From Zoogloea sp. (GTDB taxonomy: Bacteria; Pseudomonadota; Gammaproteobacteria; Burkholderiales; Rhodocyclaceae): DNA of 49,686 nt. The stretch covers positions 1 through 49,686 of the forward strand of contig NZ_JAFLDT010000023.1 of NCBI RefSeq assembly GCF_017302315.1, read 5' to 3'. This document shows, one piece after another, positions 8,361 to 17,663 of this stretch (the stretch's first letter is position 1; each line of letters starts with the position of its first letter). The notes below the pieces were generated by a model, which was not told the origin of the DNA, made no database searches, and saw only the letters and a program-made list of their open reading frames with translations. The position numbers were made by a program, and so were the translations under genes.

Positions 8361-9410
8361 ATGATGAGCCGCCACCCTGATCTGGCAGACGGCAGCGCAC
8401 CTTCCGCCCTCAACCATGACAGCCGACGCGCACCCGCGCTGCTCTCGGTGATCATCCCCTGCTTCAACGAAGAGGAGGTCATCGGCGAGACCATCAAGCG
8501 CCTGCGCAGCTTCTGCGCCAGCCTGACCGATCTGGATGTGGAACTGATCTTCGTGGACGACGGCAGCCGTGACCGTACCCGCATCCTGCTCAAGGGCTTT
8601 GCCACGGAAGACGCCCGCATCAAGCTGATCTGCTTTGCCCGGAATTTTGGCCACCAGATTGCGGTGAGCGCCGGCATCGATGCCGCCCGCGGCGACGCGG
8701 TAGTCCTCATCGATGCCGATCTCCAGGATCCACCCGAGGTGATCCTGGAAATGGTGGAAAAGTGGCGCGAAGGCTACGACGTGGTCTATGGCACACGCAC
8801 CGAGCGGCCGGGGGAGTCCCGTTTCAAACTGGCCACGGCACGCGGCTTCTACCGGCTCCTGAACCGTCTTTCGGAAGTGCCCATTCCGCTGGACACGGGG
8901 GATTTCAGACTCATGAGCCGGGATGTGGTGAGCACGCTGAAGGCAATGCCGGAGCGGGATCGCTTTGTGCGCGGCATGGTCAGCTGGGTGGGCTTCAACC
9001 AGATCGCCCTGCCCTACCGACGTGCCGAGCGCTTTGCCGGCGAGAGCAAATACCCCCTGCGCAAGATGATCCGTTTTGCCACCGACGGAATCCTGTCCTT
9101 TTCCAGCAAACCCCTGCAGATATCCGTGGCCATGGGCATGACCAGTGCGACGATGGCGATCCTGGGCATTTTCTATGCCTTGGCAATGCGCCTGTTCACC
9201 GACATCTGGGTCGAAGGCTGGACCGCGCTGATGATCGCGGTGCTCTTCCTCGGCGGTGTCCAGCTCATCAGCGTGGGCATCCTCGGCGAGTACATCGGGC
9301 GGATCTACAACGAGATCAAGGGCCGGCCCCTCTACGTAGTCAAGGAGTACGTGGGTTTCAAGGCAGAGGGCCCGGCCACCTCCCGCAGCCCCGTGGTAAA
9401 AAGCCTGTGA
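8361..9410 (+). CDS. Polyprenyl-phosphate glycosyltransferase (DPMS/ArnC/GtrB-like GT2)
   Basis: The protein has 349 residues. The cytoplasmic GT2 domain carries VIIPCFNEEEV, FVDDGSRDRT, FARNFGHQIAVSAGID and IDADLQDPPE near residue 117. The C terminus has two membrane helices (about 245-270 and 285-308) followed by GEYIGRIYNEIKGRP, the signature ending of undecaprenyl-phosphate sugar transferases such as GtrB, ArnC and YkcC. It probably loads one sugar from a nucleotide donor onto undecaprenyl phosphate for later use on the periplasmic side. About 155 bases separate it from the upstream gene and I saw no convincing promoter there. ATG at 8361 or 8364 could start it. It overlaps the next gene by GTGA and begins a four-gene cassette. 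Confidence 0.88.
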   Translation: MMSRHPDLADGSAPSALNHDSRRAPALLSVIIPCFNEEEVIGETIKRLRSFCASLTDLDVELIFVDDGSRDRTRILLKGFATEDARIKLICFARNFGHQIAVSAGIDAARGDAVVLIDADLQDPPEVILEMVEKWREGYDVVYGTRTERPGESRFKLATARGFYRLLNRLSEVPIPLDTGDFRLMSRDVVSTLKAMPERDRFVRGMVSWVGFNQIALPYRRAERFAGESKYPLRKMIRFATDGILSFSSKPLQISVAMGMTSATMAILGIFYALAMRLFTDIWVEGWTALMIAVLFLGGVQLISVGILGEYIGRIYNEIKGRPLYVVKEYVGFKAEGPATSRSPVVKSL

Positions 9411-10393
9411 ACGCGAGGAAAGCCCTCAAACTGATTTTCGGTGTCAGCCTGGCAGGCTTCTTTCTCTGGCTGGTCGTGCGTCAGATCAGCCTGACCGAGC
9501 TTCAACAATCGTTCGCCAGCGCCCACGCGGGCTGGATCGCCATGGCCCTGCTGGCCTTCCTGGCCGGCTACGCCTGCCGGATCGAGCGCTGGCGCCTGAT
9601 GCTCGTGCGCTCCAATCCCGAACTGGGCTGGCGCCAATGCGCCGGCCCGCTGCTGGCCAGCGTGGCCGCCAACAACGTGCTGCCTTTCCGGGCCGGTGAC
9701 CTGATCCGGGCCTTTGGTTTCAACCGGCGTCTCAAGATCAGCGCCAACACGGCCATCATCACCCTGTTTGCCGAACGCCTTCTCGACCTGCTGATGGTGC
9801 TGCTGTTCCTGGGGCTGGCGCTGGGGCATTTCGGCGCCGACATCAACCGCCTCGCCGGCATCGGCGGCCTGGCGCCGATGGCCGCCGCGGCGGTCATCCT
9901 GGCCATCCTGTTGTTCCCTCGGGTGTTTGCGGCGCCGGGGCGCGCTCTGGCCCAGGCCGTCATGCGCGTCGCTCCGACGCTCGGGCGGAAAATTCTCGAC
10001 GAAGTGGACAAGGGTCTGAATACCCTTGAGCTGTTTTCAGCGGGCCACACGATGATCCGGCTGATCCTGTGGTCCTTCCTCGCCTGGCTGGCCGAAGGCG
10101 CGGTGTTCTGGTTTGCAGCCCTTGCCCTGCCCGCCCTCGGCGCGCCACTTGCGGGCTGGCTGGCCCTGCCAATCGGCACCCTGGCCACGCTGATCCCCAG
10201 TACGCCCGGCTACATCGGCACCTTCGACTACTTCACCGCCCGCGCCATGACCGAGCTTGGCAACGATGCGGGGGCGGCCACCGCCTTCGCGCTCCTGGTG
10301 CACATCCTGCTGTGGCTCCCACCCACCGTGATCGGTGGCATCTACCTTCTCCTGAATCCCACCCGAACCTCGCAAGAAGCCAAGGCATCCTGA
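9407..10393 (+). CDS. YbhN/lysylphosphatidylglycerol-synthase-like transmembrane protein (flippase-type)
   Basis: The protein has 328 residues and a GTG start overlapping the previous stop (GTGA). It has seven to eight hydrophobic helices and family landmarks: GYACRIERWRLML, NNVLPFRAGDLIRAF, FAERLLDLL and IPSTPGYIGTFDYF. These belong to the LPG_synthase_TM family (UPF0104), which includes the flipping half of MprF and many orphan proteins near polyprenyl-phosphate glycosyltransferases. No lysyl-transferase domain is attached. Sitting directly between an Und-P-sugar synthase and two downstream enzymes, it may flip the lipid-linked sugar across the inner membrane. That role is inferred from neighbourhood, not proven for the family. 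Confidence 0.82.
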   Translation: MNARKALKLIFGVSLAGFFLWLVVRQISLTELQQSFASAHAGWIAMALLAFLAGYACRIERWRLMLVRSNPELGWRQCAGPLLASVAANNVLPFRAGDLIRAFGFNRRLKISANTAIITLFAERLLDLLMVLLFLGLALGHFGADINRLAGIGGLAPMAAAAVILAILLFPRVFAAPGRALAQAVMRVAPTLGRKILDEVDKGLNTLELFSAGHTMIRLILWSFLAWLAEGAVFWFAALALPALGAPLAGWLALPIGTLATLIPSTPGYIGTFDYFTARAMTELGNDAGAATAFALLVHILLWLPPTVIGGIYLLLNPTRTSQEAKAS

Positions 10394-10395
10394 CC

Positions 10396-11724
10396 ATGAC
10401 CCTCAACCACACCAGCCGGGCAACCATTGTCGGTGGCGGCTTCACCGGCCTGACTGCCGCCTACGAACTCGCCTCCCGTGGCATTCCGGTCACGGTGCTC
10501 GAAGCGGAAAGCGAGATTGGCGGGCTGGCAGCGGCATTCGATGTGGGTGGCGAGAAGCTCGACCGCTTTTACCACCACTGGTTCACCAATGACCTGGAGG
10601 TCATGCAACTGATCAGTGAGCTGGGTCTCGACAGTCGGGTCGAGATCAACCCGACCAATACCGGCGTGTATTACGCCAACAACTTCTTCAAGCTGTCCAC
10701 GCCCTGGGATCTGCTCAACTTCACCCCCCTGGGGTTCGCCGACCGCATCCGCCTGGGCCTGCTGGCCCTGCGTGCCCGCCGGGTGGACGACTGGATGAGC
10801 CTCGAGAGCCGGACGGCCCACGACTGGCTGCGGCAGCTTGGGGGCGACAAGGTCTACCAGGTCGTCTGGCAACCCCTGCTCAAGGGCAAGTTCGGCCCCT
10901 ATGCCGAAGACATCTCCGCGGTCTGGTTCTGGAACAAGCTCAAGCTGCGGGGCGGCAGCCGTGGCAAAGGTGGCGAGGAACGTCTCGCCTACTTCAAGGG
11001 TGGCTTCGTGGCCCTGGCCGAAAAACTCGCCGAGCGCATTCGCGAACTCGGCGGGCGGATCGAACTCAACGCCCCGGTGTCGGCCATTGCCCACCGGGAC
11101 GGGGCCTGGCATGTGACCACGCCCCGCGGCGTGGTGCGCTCGGAACGTGTCATCGCCACCACGGCGCTGCCGCTTCTGGCGGACATGGTCCGGGCCTGGG
11201 CGAGCCCCGACTACATCCGGAGCCTGGAGCAGATCCAGTACATCGGCAACGTCTGCCTGGTCCTGGAGCTGGATCGCTCCCTCTCCAAGACCTACTGGCT
11301 GAACGTCAACGACCCAAGCTTTCCTTTTGTCGGCGTGATCGAGCACACCAACTTCGAACGCCCGGAAACCTACGGCGGCAAGCACATCGTCTATCTGTCC
11401 AAGTACCTGCCCCACACCGACGCCCTGTACGCGATGGACGCGGATGCCTTCCTGGACTATGCCCTGCCCTTCCTGAAAACCATGTTCCCCGCCCTGGAGC
11501 GCTCCTGGATCCAGGCCCATCACCTGTGGCGCGCCCGCTGGTCACAACCGGTTGTCGCCAGGCACTACAGCAAGCTCATCCCCGCGGAAGACGGCCCGGT
11601 GGAAGGGCTGCATGTATGCTCCATGGCCCAGATCTATCCGGAAGACCGGGGCACCAACTACGCCATCCGTGAAGGGCGACGCATCGGCAAGCGCCTTGCC
11701 GGCCTCTTGGAGGAGAAGGCCTGA
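10396..11724 (+). CDS. FAD-dependent oxidoreductase/mutase-like protein (UDP-galactopyranose mutase / amine oxidase superfamily)
   Basis: The protein has 442 residues. The dinucleotide-binding motif GGGFTG lies at residues 13-18, followed by an acidic end of strand 2 (LEAESEIGGLA), as in FAD-binding NAD(P)-binding_8/amino-oxidase proteins. Further family-like pieces are DRFYHHWFTND, WQPLLKGKFGPYAEDISAVWFW and the C-terminal FAD-contact strand DRGTNYAIREGRRIG. There is no signal peptide or membrane helix. Such proteins recur in polysaccharide loci next to DPMS-like transferases. A redox or ring-contraction step on a nucleotide- or lipid-linked sugar is likely, but the substrate is unknown. The stop overlaps the next ATG (TGATG). 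Confidence 0.82.
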   Translation: MTLNHTSRATIVGGGFTGLTAAYELASRGIPVTVLEAESEIGGLAAAFDVGGEKLDRFYHHWFTNDLEVMQLISELGLDSRVEINPTNTGVYYANNFFKLSTPWDLLNFTPLGFADRIRLGLLALRARRVDDWMSLESRTAHDWLRQLGGDKVYQVVWQPLLKGKFGPYAEDISAVWFWNKLKLRGGSRGKGGEERLAYFKGGFVALAEKLAERIRELGGRIELNAPVSAIAHRDGAWHVTTPRGVVRSERVIATTALPLLADMVRAWASPDYIRSLEQIQYIGNVCLVLELDRSLSKTYWLNVNDPSFPFVGVIEHTNFERPETYGGKHIVYLSKYLPHTDALYAMDADAFLDYALPFLKTMFPALERSWIQAHHLWRARWSQPVVARHYSKLIPAEDGPVEGLHVCSMAQIYPEDRGTNYAIREGRRIGKRLAGLLEEKA

Positions 11725-13301
11725 TGTCTCCGGATGGGTGGCCGGCACCCGGGCGTCTGGGCGAGACCCTGCTCGCCTTCGTGCTCAGCCTGGGGCTCTA
11801 CTTGCTCATCATGACTTCGATCCACATGGCTGCGCTAGGGGTCGCTCAGGCGGAATACACGCAGGGATCGATGCCGGCACGAGATGTAGTCCAGGGCAAG
11901 CTCATCCAGCGCAGCTATGGGGACATCCACGTCCGCATCGAGAAACACCGAGGTGGCCCCAAGCCCATTTTCAAGAGTATCGGCTGGCTGGCCCTTTTCA
12001 TTGCTTCCGTCATTGCCGTTCGCAGGTCCCCTTCCCTGCAGGCGGTCCACGGCACACTCCGCCACGGTCTGCGCCGGATCCACCCGCTCGAACTGATCGG
12101 CTTTGCCGCGGCGGCACTGCTGATCTATTACAAGCCGGGGATCATCGACATGCGCCCCCTCGGTGAGGTGATAGGCGGTATCCGGGAAGGCATCAACTTC
12201 TATACCGTCAGCACCCTCCAGGGGCAGGGCGGCAGCCTTCCGATCTTCCCCTACAACCCGCCAGCTTACTTCCTGATGGGCGTGCTTTCCGAAGCCCACG
12301 GGGTGCTCACCTCCCTTGGCCTCCCTCCGCCCCAGCCCCACGCCCTGCTGCAGCTACTGCTCTTCGTCACCTATGCCGGGCTCGCCGCCCGCCTCGCGAC
12401 CATCGCCAGCGAGCTGGGCCTACCCCTGCTGCGTGGTCGCAGGCTGTACTACTTCATCCTGCTCAATCCCCTGGGCCTCTACTACACGGTCTTCCTGGGG
12501 CAGATCGACCTGATCGCCATCGCCTTGCTGATCTCCGGACTCTACCGGCTCCACGCTCGAAGGGCGACGGGATCGGCCTTCCTGTTGCTGCTGGCCGGGC
12601 TGACCTTTGCCAAACCCCAGCATCTGCTGGCATTGCCCGCGCTGTTCCTGCTCGGGATCGGGCTGAGCGACCCCAAGGAGGCCCGGCGGCATCACCTCTT
12701 CGTCCTCGCCCTCGCCCTCGCCTGCGGCCTGACCTACCTGGCCTTCAGTCTGGCGCCCGGCTTCTACACCGCCCTTGGCACAAACCCCCAGACGCCGCGT
12801 CTGGCCTGGTCCACCTGGTGGACCATGCTGTCCGACAGCATCGTCATCAACCGCCCGGTCGGCTACGCCCTGATCTCATCCCTGCTGCTCATACATCTGA
12901 TGCCCGAGCGCGTTCCCAGCCGGCACCAGCTCATCGCCGTCGGTGCCCTGGGCATCGCCTTCACCGTGGCCGCGTTCCAGGCGTCCTTTGCCCACACCTT
13001 CGGGCTTGCCATTTTCTTGTATCCCGCGGTGATCATTCTCTGTGCAAGCACCCGGAGCCTGCTCAAAGCCAGCTTGCTCAGCATCGCATCCTGGGGTCTG
13101 GTCGCCGCCTGGGGGACTGGCGTGGTCGACGATTTCACGGCGGCCTTCGGGCTGAAGGCCCTGGCTTCCCTGCCCGACAGCGTGCTTGCCGACATCCGCT
13201 ACCCCTCCCTCGTCCAGACCATCGAAACATCCCTCCATCTTGCCTTCGCAGTGCTCTTCATCGTCCAGCTCGCCCGCCCGCCGGCATCCTCCAGGCCCTG
13301 A
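11724..13301 (+). CDS. Polytopic GT-C-type glycosyltransferase-like membrane protein
   Basis: The protein has 525 residues and about eleven hydrophobic segments. A conserved-looking extramembrane loop around residues 150-180 contains EGINFYTV and PIFPYNPPAYF, reminiscent of GT-C (GT87/ArnT-like) enzymes. Later come LLNPLGLYYTVFLGQIDLIAIAL and AGLTFAKPQHLLALP, which resemble the LTFKPQ region of bacterial mannosyltransferase-like proteins. GT-C enzymes take a sugar from polyprenyl phosphate and attach it on the periplasmic side. It is the last gene of the coupled four-gene set, so it probably uses the lipid-linked sugar made by the gene at 8361. Downstream is a 162-base gap with a small CCCCC/GGGGG hairpin (13352-13364) and no clear promoter. 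Confidence 0.72.
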   Translation: MSPDGWPAPGRLGETLLAFVLSLGLYLLIMTSIHMAALGVAQAEYTQGSMPARDVVQGKLIQRSYGDIHVRIEKHRGGPKPIFKSIGWLALFIASVIAVRRSPSLQAVHGTLRHGLRRIHPLELIGFAAAALLIYYKPGIIDMRPLGEVIGGIREGINFYTVSTLQGQGGSLPIFPYNPPAYFLMGVLSEAHGVLTSLGLPPPQPHALLQLLLFVTYAGLAARLATIASELGLPLLRGRRLYYFILLNPLGLYYTVFLGQIDLIAIALLISGLYRLHARRATGSAFLLLLAGLTFAKPQHLLALPALFLLGIGLSDPKEARRHHLFVLALALACGLTYLAFSLAPGFYTALGTNPQTPRLAWSTWWTMLSDSIVINRPVGYALISSLLLIHLMPERVPSRHQLIAVGALGIAFTVAAFQASFAHTFGLAIFLYPAVIILCASTRSLLKASLLSIASWGLVAAWGTGVVDDFTAAFGLKALASLPDSVLADIRYPSLVQTIETSLHLAFAVLFIVQLARPPASSRP

Positions 13302-13463
13302 ATCAGAATACCGCCGCAGGCCTCCCGATCTGGTGCATGGGAGACTGACATCCCCCACGGGGGGCATGCGATAATCGCGGCCCATACGCACCGGGCCGGT
13401 GCATCGCATCCTTGCCGGCTCCGTCGCCTCGAACAATCACGACACGCCACACCGCACACCCTC

Positions 13464-14678
13464 ATGGCCACTATCGCCTGGCTCATCCCGAGGCTGATCG
13501 AAGGTTCGGGCGGGCATCGGACGATGCTCGAACACGCCCTCGCCCTCGAACGGCACGGACACCGCTGCCACCTCTACCTCGAAGGCACCCACACCGACCC
13601 GGATAAGGGCAGCCAGCTGATCGAACAGATCTTCGGCTACACCTTCGAGCGGGTGAGCTTCGGCTGGGACGCCATCGAGCCCGCCGACGCGGCCATCGCC
13701 ACGATCTGGTACTCCGCCGCCTTCGTGCGCGACCTGCCCTTCCCGTGCCGCAAGCTGTACTTCGTCCAGGATTACGAAGCCTGCTTCAACCCCATGGGCG
13801 ACGCCTTCCTGATGGCGGAGAACTCCTACCGCTACGGGCTCACGCCGGTCACCATCGGGCGCTGGCTGCGTCATGAGCTGGGCGAGCGCTTCGGCGTGCC
13901 GGCCTACCACTTCGACTTCGGCGCCAATCTGGACATCTACCGGCCCCTGCCCGACGTGCAGAAGGAGCTGGCCGTGTGCTTCATCCACCAGCCCGACAAG
14001 CCGCGCCGCTGCAGCCGGCTGGGCCTGGAGGCGCTGGGCATCGTCAAGCACCGCATGCCCGAGGTGAAGATCTACCTGTACGGCTCGCCGGCCCGGGACA
14101 AGGGCGCGATCTGGTTCGAGCACGAACACCTGGGCCTGCTCAAGCTGCAGGACTGCAACGCCCTCTACAACCGCAGCGCAGTAGGCCTGTGCCTGAGTGC
14201 CTCCAACCCCTCGCGGATCCCCTTCGAGATGATGGCTGCCGGCCTGCCGGTGGTGGAGATGTGGCGCGAGAACACCCTCTACGACTTTCCTCCGGAAGCC
14301 GTGACCCTGGCCAACCAGACCCCCGAGTGCATCGCCGAGAGCATCCTGCGCCTGCTCGACCAGCCCGCCACCCGCACCGCCATGAGCCAGGCCGGCACCC
14401 GCTTCATGGCCGACCGCCCCCTGAGCGTGGAGACCGACCAGTTCCGCGATGCCGTCGAGCGGGTGCTGAAGGGCCACACGCCCGACCCGGCCGGCATTGA
14501 ACGCCTGTACACCGCCGCCGCGGAGACCTCGCAGCACTACGTGGGCACCCTGCCGGCCAGCATCCAGAAGCGCCTGTCGTCACCGCCCAACGCCTACGTC
14601 AACGCCCTGCCGCCGCGCCTGCGCCGCTTTGTCGGCTGGGGTGCCCGGGTGGCGCGACGGATGCTCGAGAACCGATAA
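13464..14678 (+). CDS. WsaF-like GT-B glycosyltransferase
   Basis: The protein has 404 residues. The N-terminal half begins IAWLIPRLIEGSGGHRTML, followed by KLYFVQDYEACFNPMGD and SYRYGLTPVTIGRWL. This is the pattern of WsaF-type rhamnosyltransferases and related GT4 proteins. The C-terminal half has the nucleotide-binding fold, with VGLCLSASNPSRIPFEMMAAGLP as the donor-contact glutamate motif. It is cytosolic, with a basic and hydrophobic tail (about 385-404) that could touch the membrane. It likely adds a deoxyhexose or other sugar to the O-chain; specificity is not deducible. It is separated from the next gene by only 14 bases, so the two are co-transcribed. Confidence 0.85.
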   Translation: MATIAWLIPRLIEGSGGHRTMLEHALALERHGHRCHLYLEGTHTDPDKGSQLIEQIFGYTFERVSFGWDAIEPADAAIATIWYSAAFVRDLPFPCRKLYFVQDYEACFNPMGDAFLMAENSYRYGLTPVTIGRWLRHELGERFGVPAYHFDFGANLDIYRPLPDVQKELAVCFIHQPDKPRRCSRLGLEALGIVKHRMPEVKIYLYGSPARDKGAIWFEHEHLGLLKLQDCNALYNRSAVGLCLSASNPSRIPFEMMAAGLPVVEMWRENTLYDFPPEAVTLANQTPECIAESILRLLDQPATRTAMSQAGTRFMADRPLSVETDQFRDAVERVLKGHTPDPAGIERLYTAAAETSQHYVGTLPASIQKRLSSPPNAYVNALPPRLRRFVGWGARVARRMLENR

Positions 14679-14692
14679 AGGCCCCCTGCCGC

Positions 14693-16753
14693 ATGTACAA
14701 GCTCAAGACGCTCGATGTCTGGGACACCCTGCTCCGACGCAAATGCCACCCGGACTTCATCAAGCTCACCGCCGCGCGGCATCTGCAACTGCGCTTCAGC
14801 GCGCACCTGGCCGATGGCTTTGGCGACCACTGGGCGATCTTCCGCGAACGCTGCCAGATCGAGGGCGAGCTGGCCCGCGCCGCGGCAAAGGCAGGCACGG
14901 ATGACGAATACACCCTGCATCATGTTCTCGAACACCTGGTGCAGCGGGTCGTCACCGCCCCGGGCATTAATCCCGAACGGGTGGCCGACGAGCTCGCCGC
15001 CGCCGAGCTGGCCCTCGAGAAGGCCAACACCTTCCCCGACCCCCAGTGCCGCGAGGTGATCGGCCAGTACCCGGCCGAACGCACCCTGTTCCTGTCCGAC
15101 TTCTACATGCCGGCCGGCATGCTCAACGCGCTCCTGCAGCACCACGGCCTCGACGACATCGCCGCCGACGGCATCAGCTCCTGCGACATCCGCCTCAACA
15201 AGCGCTCCGGCCAGCTCTTCCGGCACGTCCATGAGGCCTTCGCCGTAGCCCCGGAACATCACGTCCATATCGGCGACAACCGCCACTCCGACGTCACCAT
15301 CCCCGGCGCCATCGGCATCACCTCGGTGCACTACCTGCCCGAACAGCCCCACGCCGAACGCGAACTGCGCGAGAGCCTGTTTGCCGACCGGGCCACCCTC
15401 TTCGGCCACCTGGAACGCATCATCGCCGACGGGCGCGACGCCGCCCTCGACGGCCGCCATGGCGACGCCCGGGCCGCCTTCCTGCTCGGCACCCAGGCTG
15501 CACCCCTGTGGGTGGGTTTCTGCCTGTCGGTGGCCGAGCAGTGCGTCATGCACGAACTCGACCGCCTGTTCTTCTTCACCCGCGAAGGCGAATTCTTCGT
15601 CCAGATCTTCGAGCGCCTCTTCCCCAACGGAAAGATCGCCGGCCTGCCCCTGCCCCCCCACGGCATTCTCGAAGTCAGCCGCCTGGCCACCTTCTGCGCC
15701 TCCCTGCGCGAGGTGAGCACCGCCGAGCTGATGCGCATGTGGAATCTCTACAGCACCCAGTCCATGTTCGCCCTGGCCCGCTCCCTGGGCCTCGAACCCG
15801 CTGCGCTGGAAGGGCTGTGCAGCCGGCACGGGCTGCCCATCGGCGAGGAGGTGGTTTACCCCTGGCAGGACGCCCGCGTCCAGGCCCTGTTTGCCGACCC
15901 GGACTTCCAGCAGCTGATTGAAGGCAAGTCCACCGGCGACGCCCAGCGCCTCCTCGCCTACATCGAGCAGAAGGGCCTCGCCTCCAGCGACAGCCGCATC
16001 GGCATCGTGGACATCGGCTGGCGCGGCACCATCCAGGACAACCTGGCCCACGTCCTGCCCGAGAAGACCCTCTTCGGCCACTACCTCGGTCTGGCCCGAG
16101 TGCTCAACGAACAGCCGGTCAACTGCCGCAAGCACGCCTTCGGCCCCGACCTCAACCAGCACCCCGAGGCCAGCCACCTCCTGGACGCCGTGGCCCCCCT
16201 GGAGATGCTCAGCAACTCCCCCAACGGCAGCGTCGAAGGCTACCGCCTGCTGCCCTCGGGCAAGATCGAAGCCCAGCGCCTGATCGACGAGGAAGAGAAC
16301 ACCGTCTTCCACAGCTATGTGTCCCATTTCCAGCAAGGCGTGCTCTTCGCCGCCCAGGCCTGGGCCGACTACCTGGACAACCACGCTGTATCTAGCGCCG
16401 AGCTGCGCCCCCAGGCCCTCGCCATCTGGACCGCCCTCGTCACCCGCACTCCGGGCGAGATGCTCGAGGCCTACACCTCCCTGAGCCACAACGAAGTCTT
16501 CGGCGTCGGCCAGTTCGTGGAGCAAAGCGCCGTCCCCTCCATGGGCGTCCTGCTCCGCTCCCCCTTCATCCGCCGCGACCGCCACAGCCTGATCCAGTAC
16601 ATCCGCCAGTCCCAGTGGGCCGCCAGCCTGAAGAAGCGCACCGACCTGAACCCAATGCACAAGGCGCTGCTCAGCACGGCGGTGTCGGCGGGAAAGGTGT
16701 ACAAGTACGTGCGGGTGCGGTGGCAGCATCACCAGGCGAAGCGCGGCAACTAA
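14693..16753 (+). CDS. HAD-superfamily protein of COG5610 type, two-domain
   Basis: The protein has 686 residues. A HAD core begins at once: LDVWDTLL (D8 in the nucleophile position; W10 stands where many phosphatases have the acid Asp), LFLSDFYMP near 123 (motif II) and HIGDNRHSDV at about 191-200 (motif IV). The cap lies between. The remaining 450 residues are a second, conserved but uncharacterised region with RLFFFTREGEFFVQIFERLF and GIVDIGWRGTIQDNL. It ends in a basic tail. Proteins of this build sit in many capsule and O-antigen loci near glycosyltransferases, yet no reaction has been firmly assigned to my knowledge. A phosphatase or phosphotransferase acting on a sugar phosphate is plausible. 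It is cytoplasmic, with no signal peptide. Confidence 0.8.
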   Translation: MYKLKTLDVWDTLLRRKCHPDFIKLTAARHLQLRFSAHLADGFGDHWAIFRERCQIEGELARAAAKAGTDDEYTLHHVLEHLVQRVVTAPGINPERVADELAAAELALEKANTFPDPQCREVIGQYPAERTLFLSDFYMPAGMLNALLQHHGLDDIAADGISSCDIRLNKRSGQLFRHVHEAFAVAPEHHVHIGDNRHSDVTIPGAIGITSVHYLPEQPHAERELRESLFADRATLFGHLERIIADGRDAALDGRHGDARAAFLLGTQAAPLWVGFCLSVAEQCVMHELDRLFFFTREGEFFVQIFERLFPNGKIAGLPLPPHGILEVSRLATFCASLREVSTAELMRMWNLYSTQSMFALARSLGLEPAALEGLCSRHGLPIGEEVVYPWQDARVQALFADPDFQQLIEGKSTGDAQRLLAYIEQKGLASSDSRIGIVDIGWRGTIQDNLAHVLPEKTLFGHYLGLARVLNEQPVNCRKHAFGPDLNQHPEASHLLDAVAPLEMLSNSPNGSVEGYRLLPSGKIEAQRLIDEEENTVFHSYVSHFQQGVLFAAQAWADYLDNHAVSSAELRPQALAIWTALVTRTPGEMLEAYTSLSHNEVFGVGQFVEQSAVPSMGVLLRSPFIRRDRHSLIQYIRQSQWAASLKKRTDLNPMHKALLSTAVSAGKVYKYVRVRWQHHQAKRGN

Positions 16754-16787
16754 GACAACAAGCCCAACCCCAAAAATCAGGCACGCC

Positions 16788-17663
16788 ATGAAACCCGGCA
16801 ACGATCTTCTCCCCCTCGCCCGAGACCTCATCGCCCAGGGCCGCCTGGCCCAGGCCAGCCATTGCCTGCAGGCGCTACTCCGGCTCCAGCCGACGCACCT
16901 GGAGGCGCACAACCTCCTGGAAACCCACCGGCTTGACGGCAACTTCACGGACGCCTTCGGCATTGAGTCCCGGATTTCGCCGGACGACGACATCTTCCGC
17001 TTCTTCGCGAACCACCCCAGCTGCACCAACCCGATTCGCGACTACCTGTCGGACGGGTGGCGCACCATGGTCGAACTGAGCCGCCTGCTGGAAAGTCTGG
17101 ACCGCCCCCTGGGGCGTTGCCGCAGTTTTCTCGAGTTCGCCAGCGGTTTCGGCCGCTTCAGCCGGCACCTGGCCAAGGCGCTGCCCGAAGGGGCGCTGCA
17201 TGTTTCCGACGTGGTCCCGGGCAGCGTGGACTTCCTGAAGCAGCACCTGGGCGTGGATGGCTTCTACTCCGTCAGCGACCCCGGAAAGCTGGCGCCCCCC
17301 AGGAAGTATGAAGTCATCTTCGTGCTGTCCCTGTTCAGCCACCTGCCGGAAAGCACCTGGACCAGCTGGCTCACCCGGCTCTACGACACCCTCGAAGACA
17401 ACGGCATCCTGATCATCACCACGCACGGCGAGAAATGCGCCCGGCTGATGGGGGTGAGCTTTCCGCCCAACGGCTTCCTGTTCATCCCCTCCAGTGAATC
17501 CAAGGCCCTGCCCGGTGAGGAGTACGGCTCCACCTTCACCTCGACCGACTACGTGCGCCAGGCCATTTCCCGCCATCTGCGCAACGCGGCGATCCATGAG
17601 TTTCCGGCTCATTTCTGGGGCAATCAGGACGGCTTCGCCATCGTCAAGGGCAGACAGGCCTGA
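16788..17663 (+). CDS. Class I SAM-dependent methyltransferase with short N-terminal TPR-like segment
   Basis: The protein has 291 residues. Residues 8-45 form a helical TPR-like pair (DLIAQGRLAQASHCLQALL, then LQPTHLEAHNLL). The methyltransferase core starts near 113 with the SAM motif FLEFASGFGRFSRHL, then an acidic strand-2 end (VSDVVPG) and strand 4 VIFVLSLFSHLPE. This resembles the next protein from that point on. A sugar O-methyltransferase that modifies or caps the O-chain is likely; the substrate is unknown. AGG six bases before ATG 16788 serves as a weak ribosome binding site. The stop and the next ATG overlap (TGATG). Confidence 0.82.
   Translation: MKPGNDLLPLARDLIAQGRLAQASHCLQALLRLQPTHLEAHNLLETHRLDGNFTDAFGIESRISPDDDIFRFFANHPSCTNPIRDYLSDGWRTMVELSRLLESLDRPLGRCRSFLEFASGFGRFSRHLAKALPEGALHVSDVVPGSVDFLKQHLGVDGFYSVSDPGKLAPPRKYEVIFVLSLFSHLPESTWTSWLTRLYDTLEDNGILIITTHGEKCARLMGVSFPPNGFLFIPSSESKALPGEEYGSTFTSTDYVRQAISRHLRNAAIHEFPAHFWGNQDGFAIVKGRQA

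Noticed and set aside
13352-13364. CCCCC/GGGGG hairpin between the GT-C gene and the WsaF-like gene as a terminator
   Set aside because: The stem is short and has no T tract; transcription probably continues through the co-directional genes.
13437-14537. A 366-residue open frame antisense to the WsaF-like glycosyltransferase
   Set aside because: Its composition is typical of a reverse-frame shadow and no recognisable domain is present.
14594-17029. An 811-residue open frame antisense to the HAD protein
   Set aside because: Low-complexity translation without motifs, fully overlapping well-supported genes on the plus strand.
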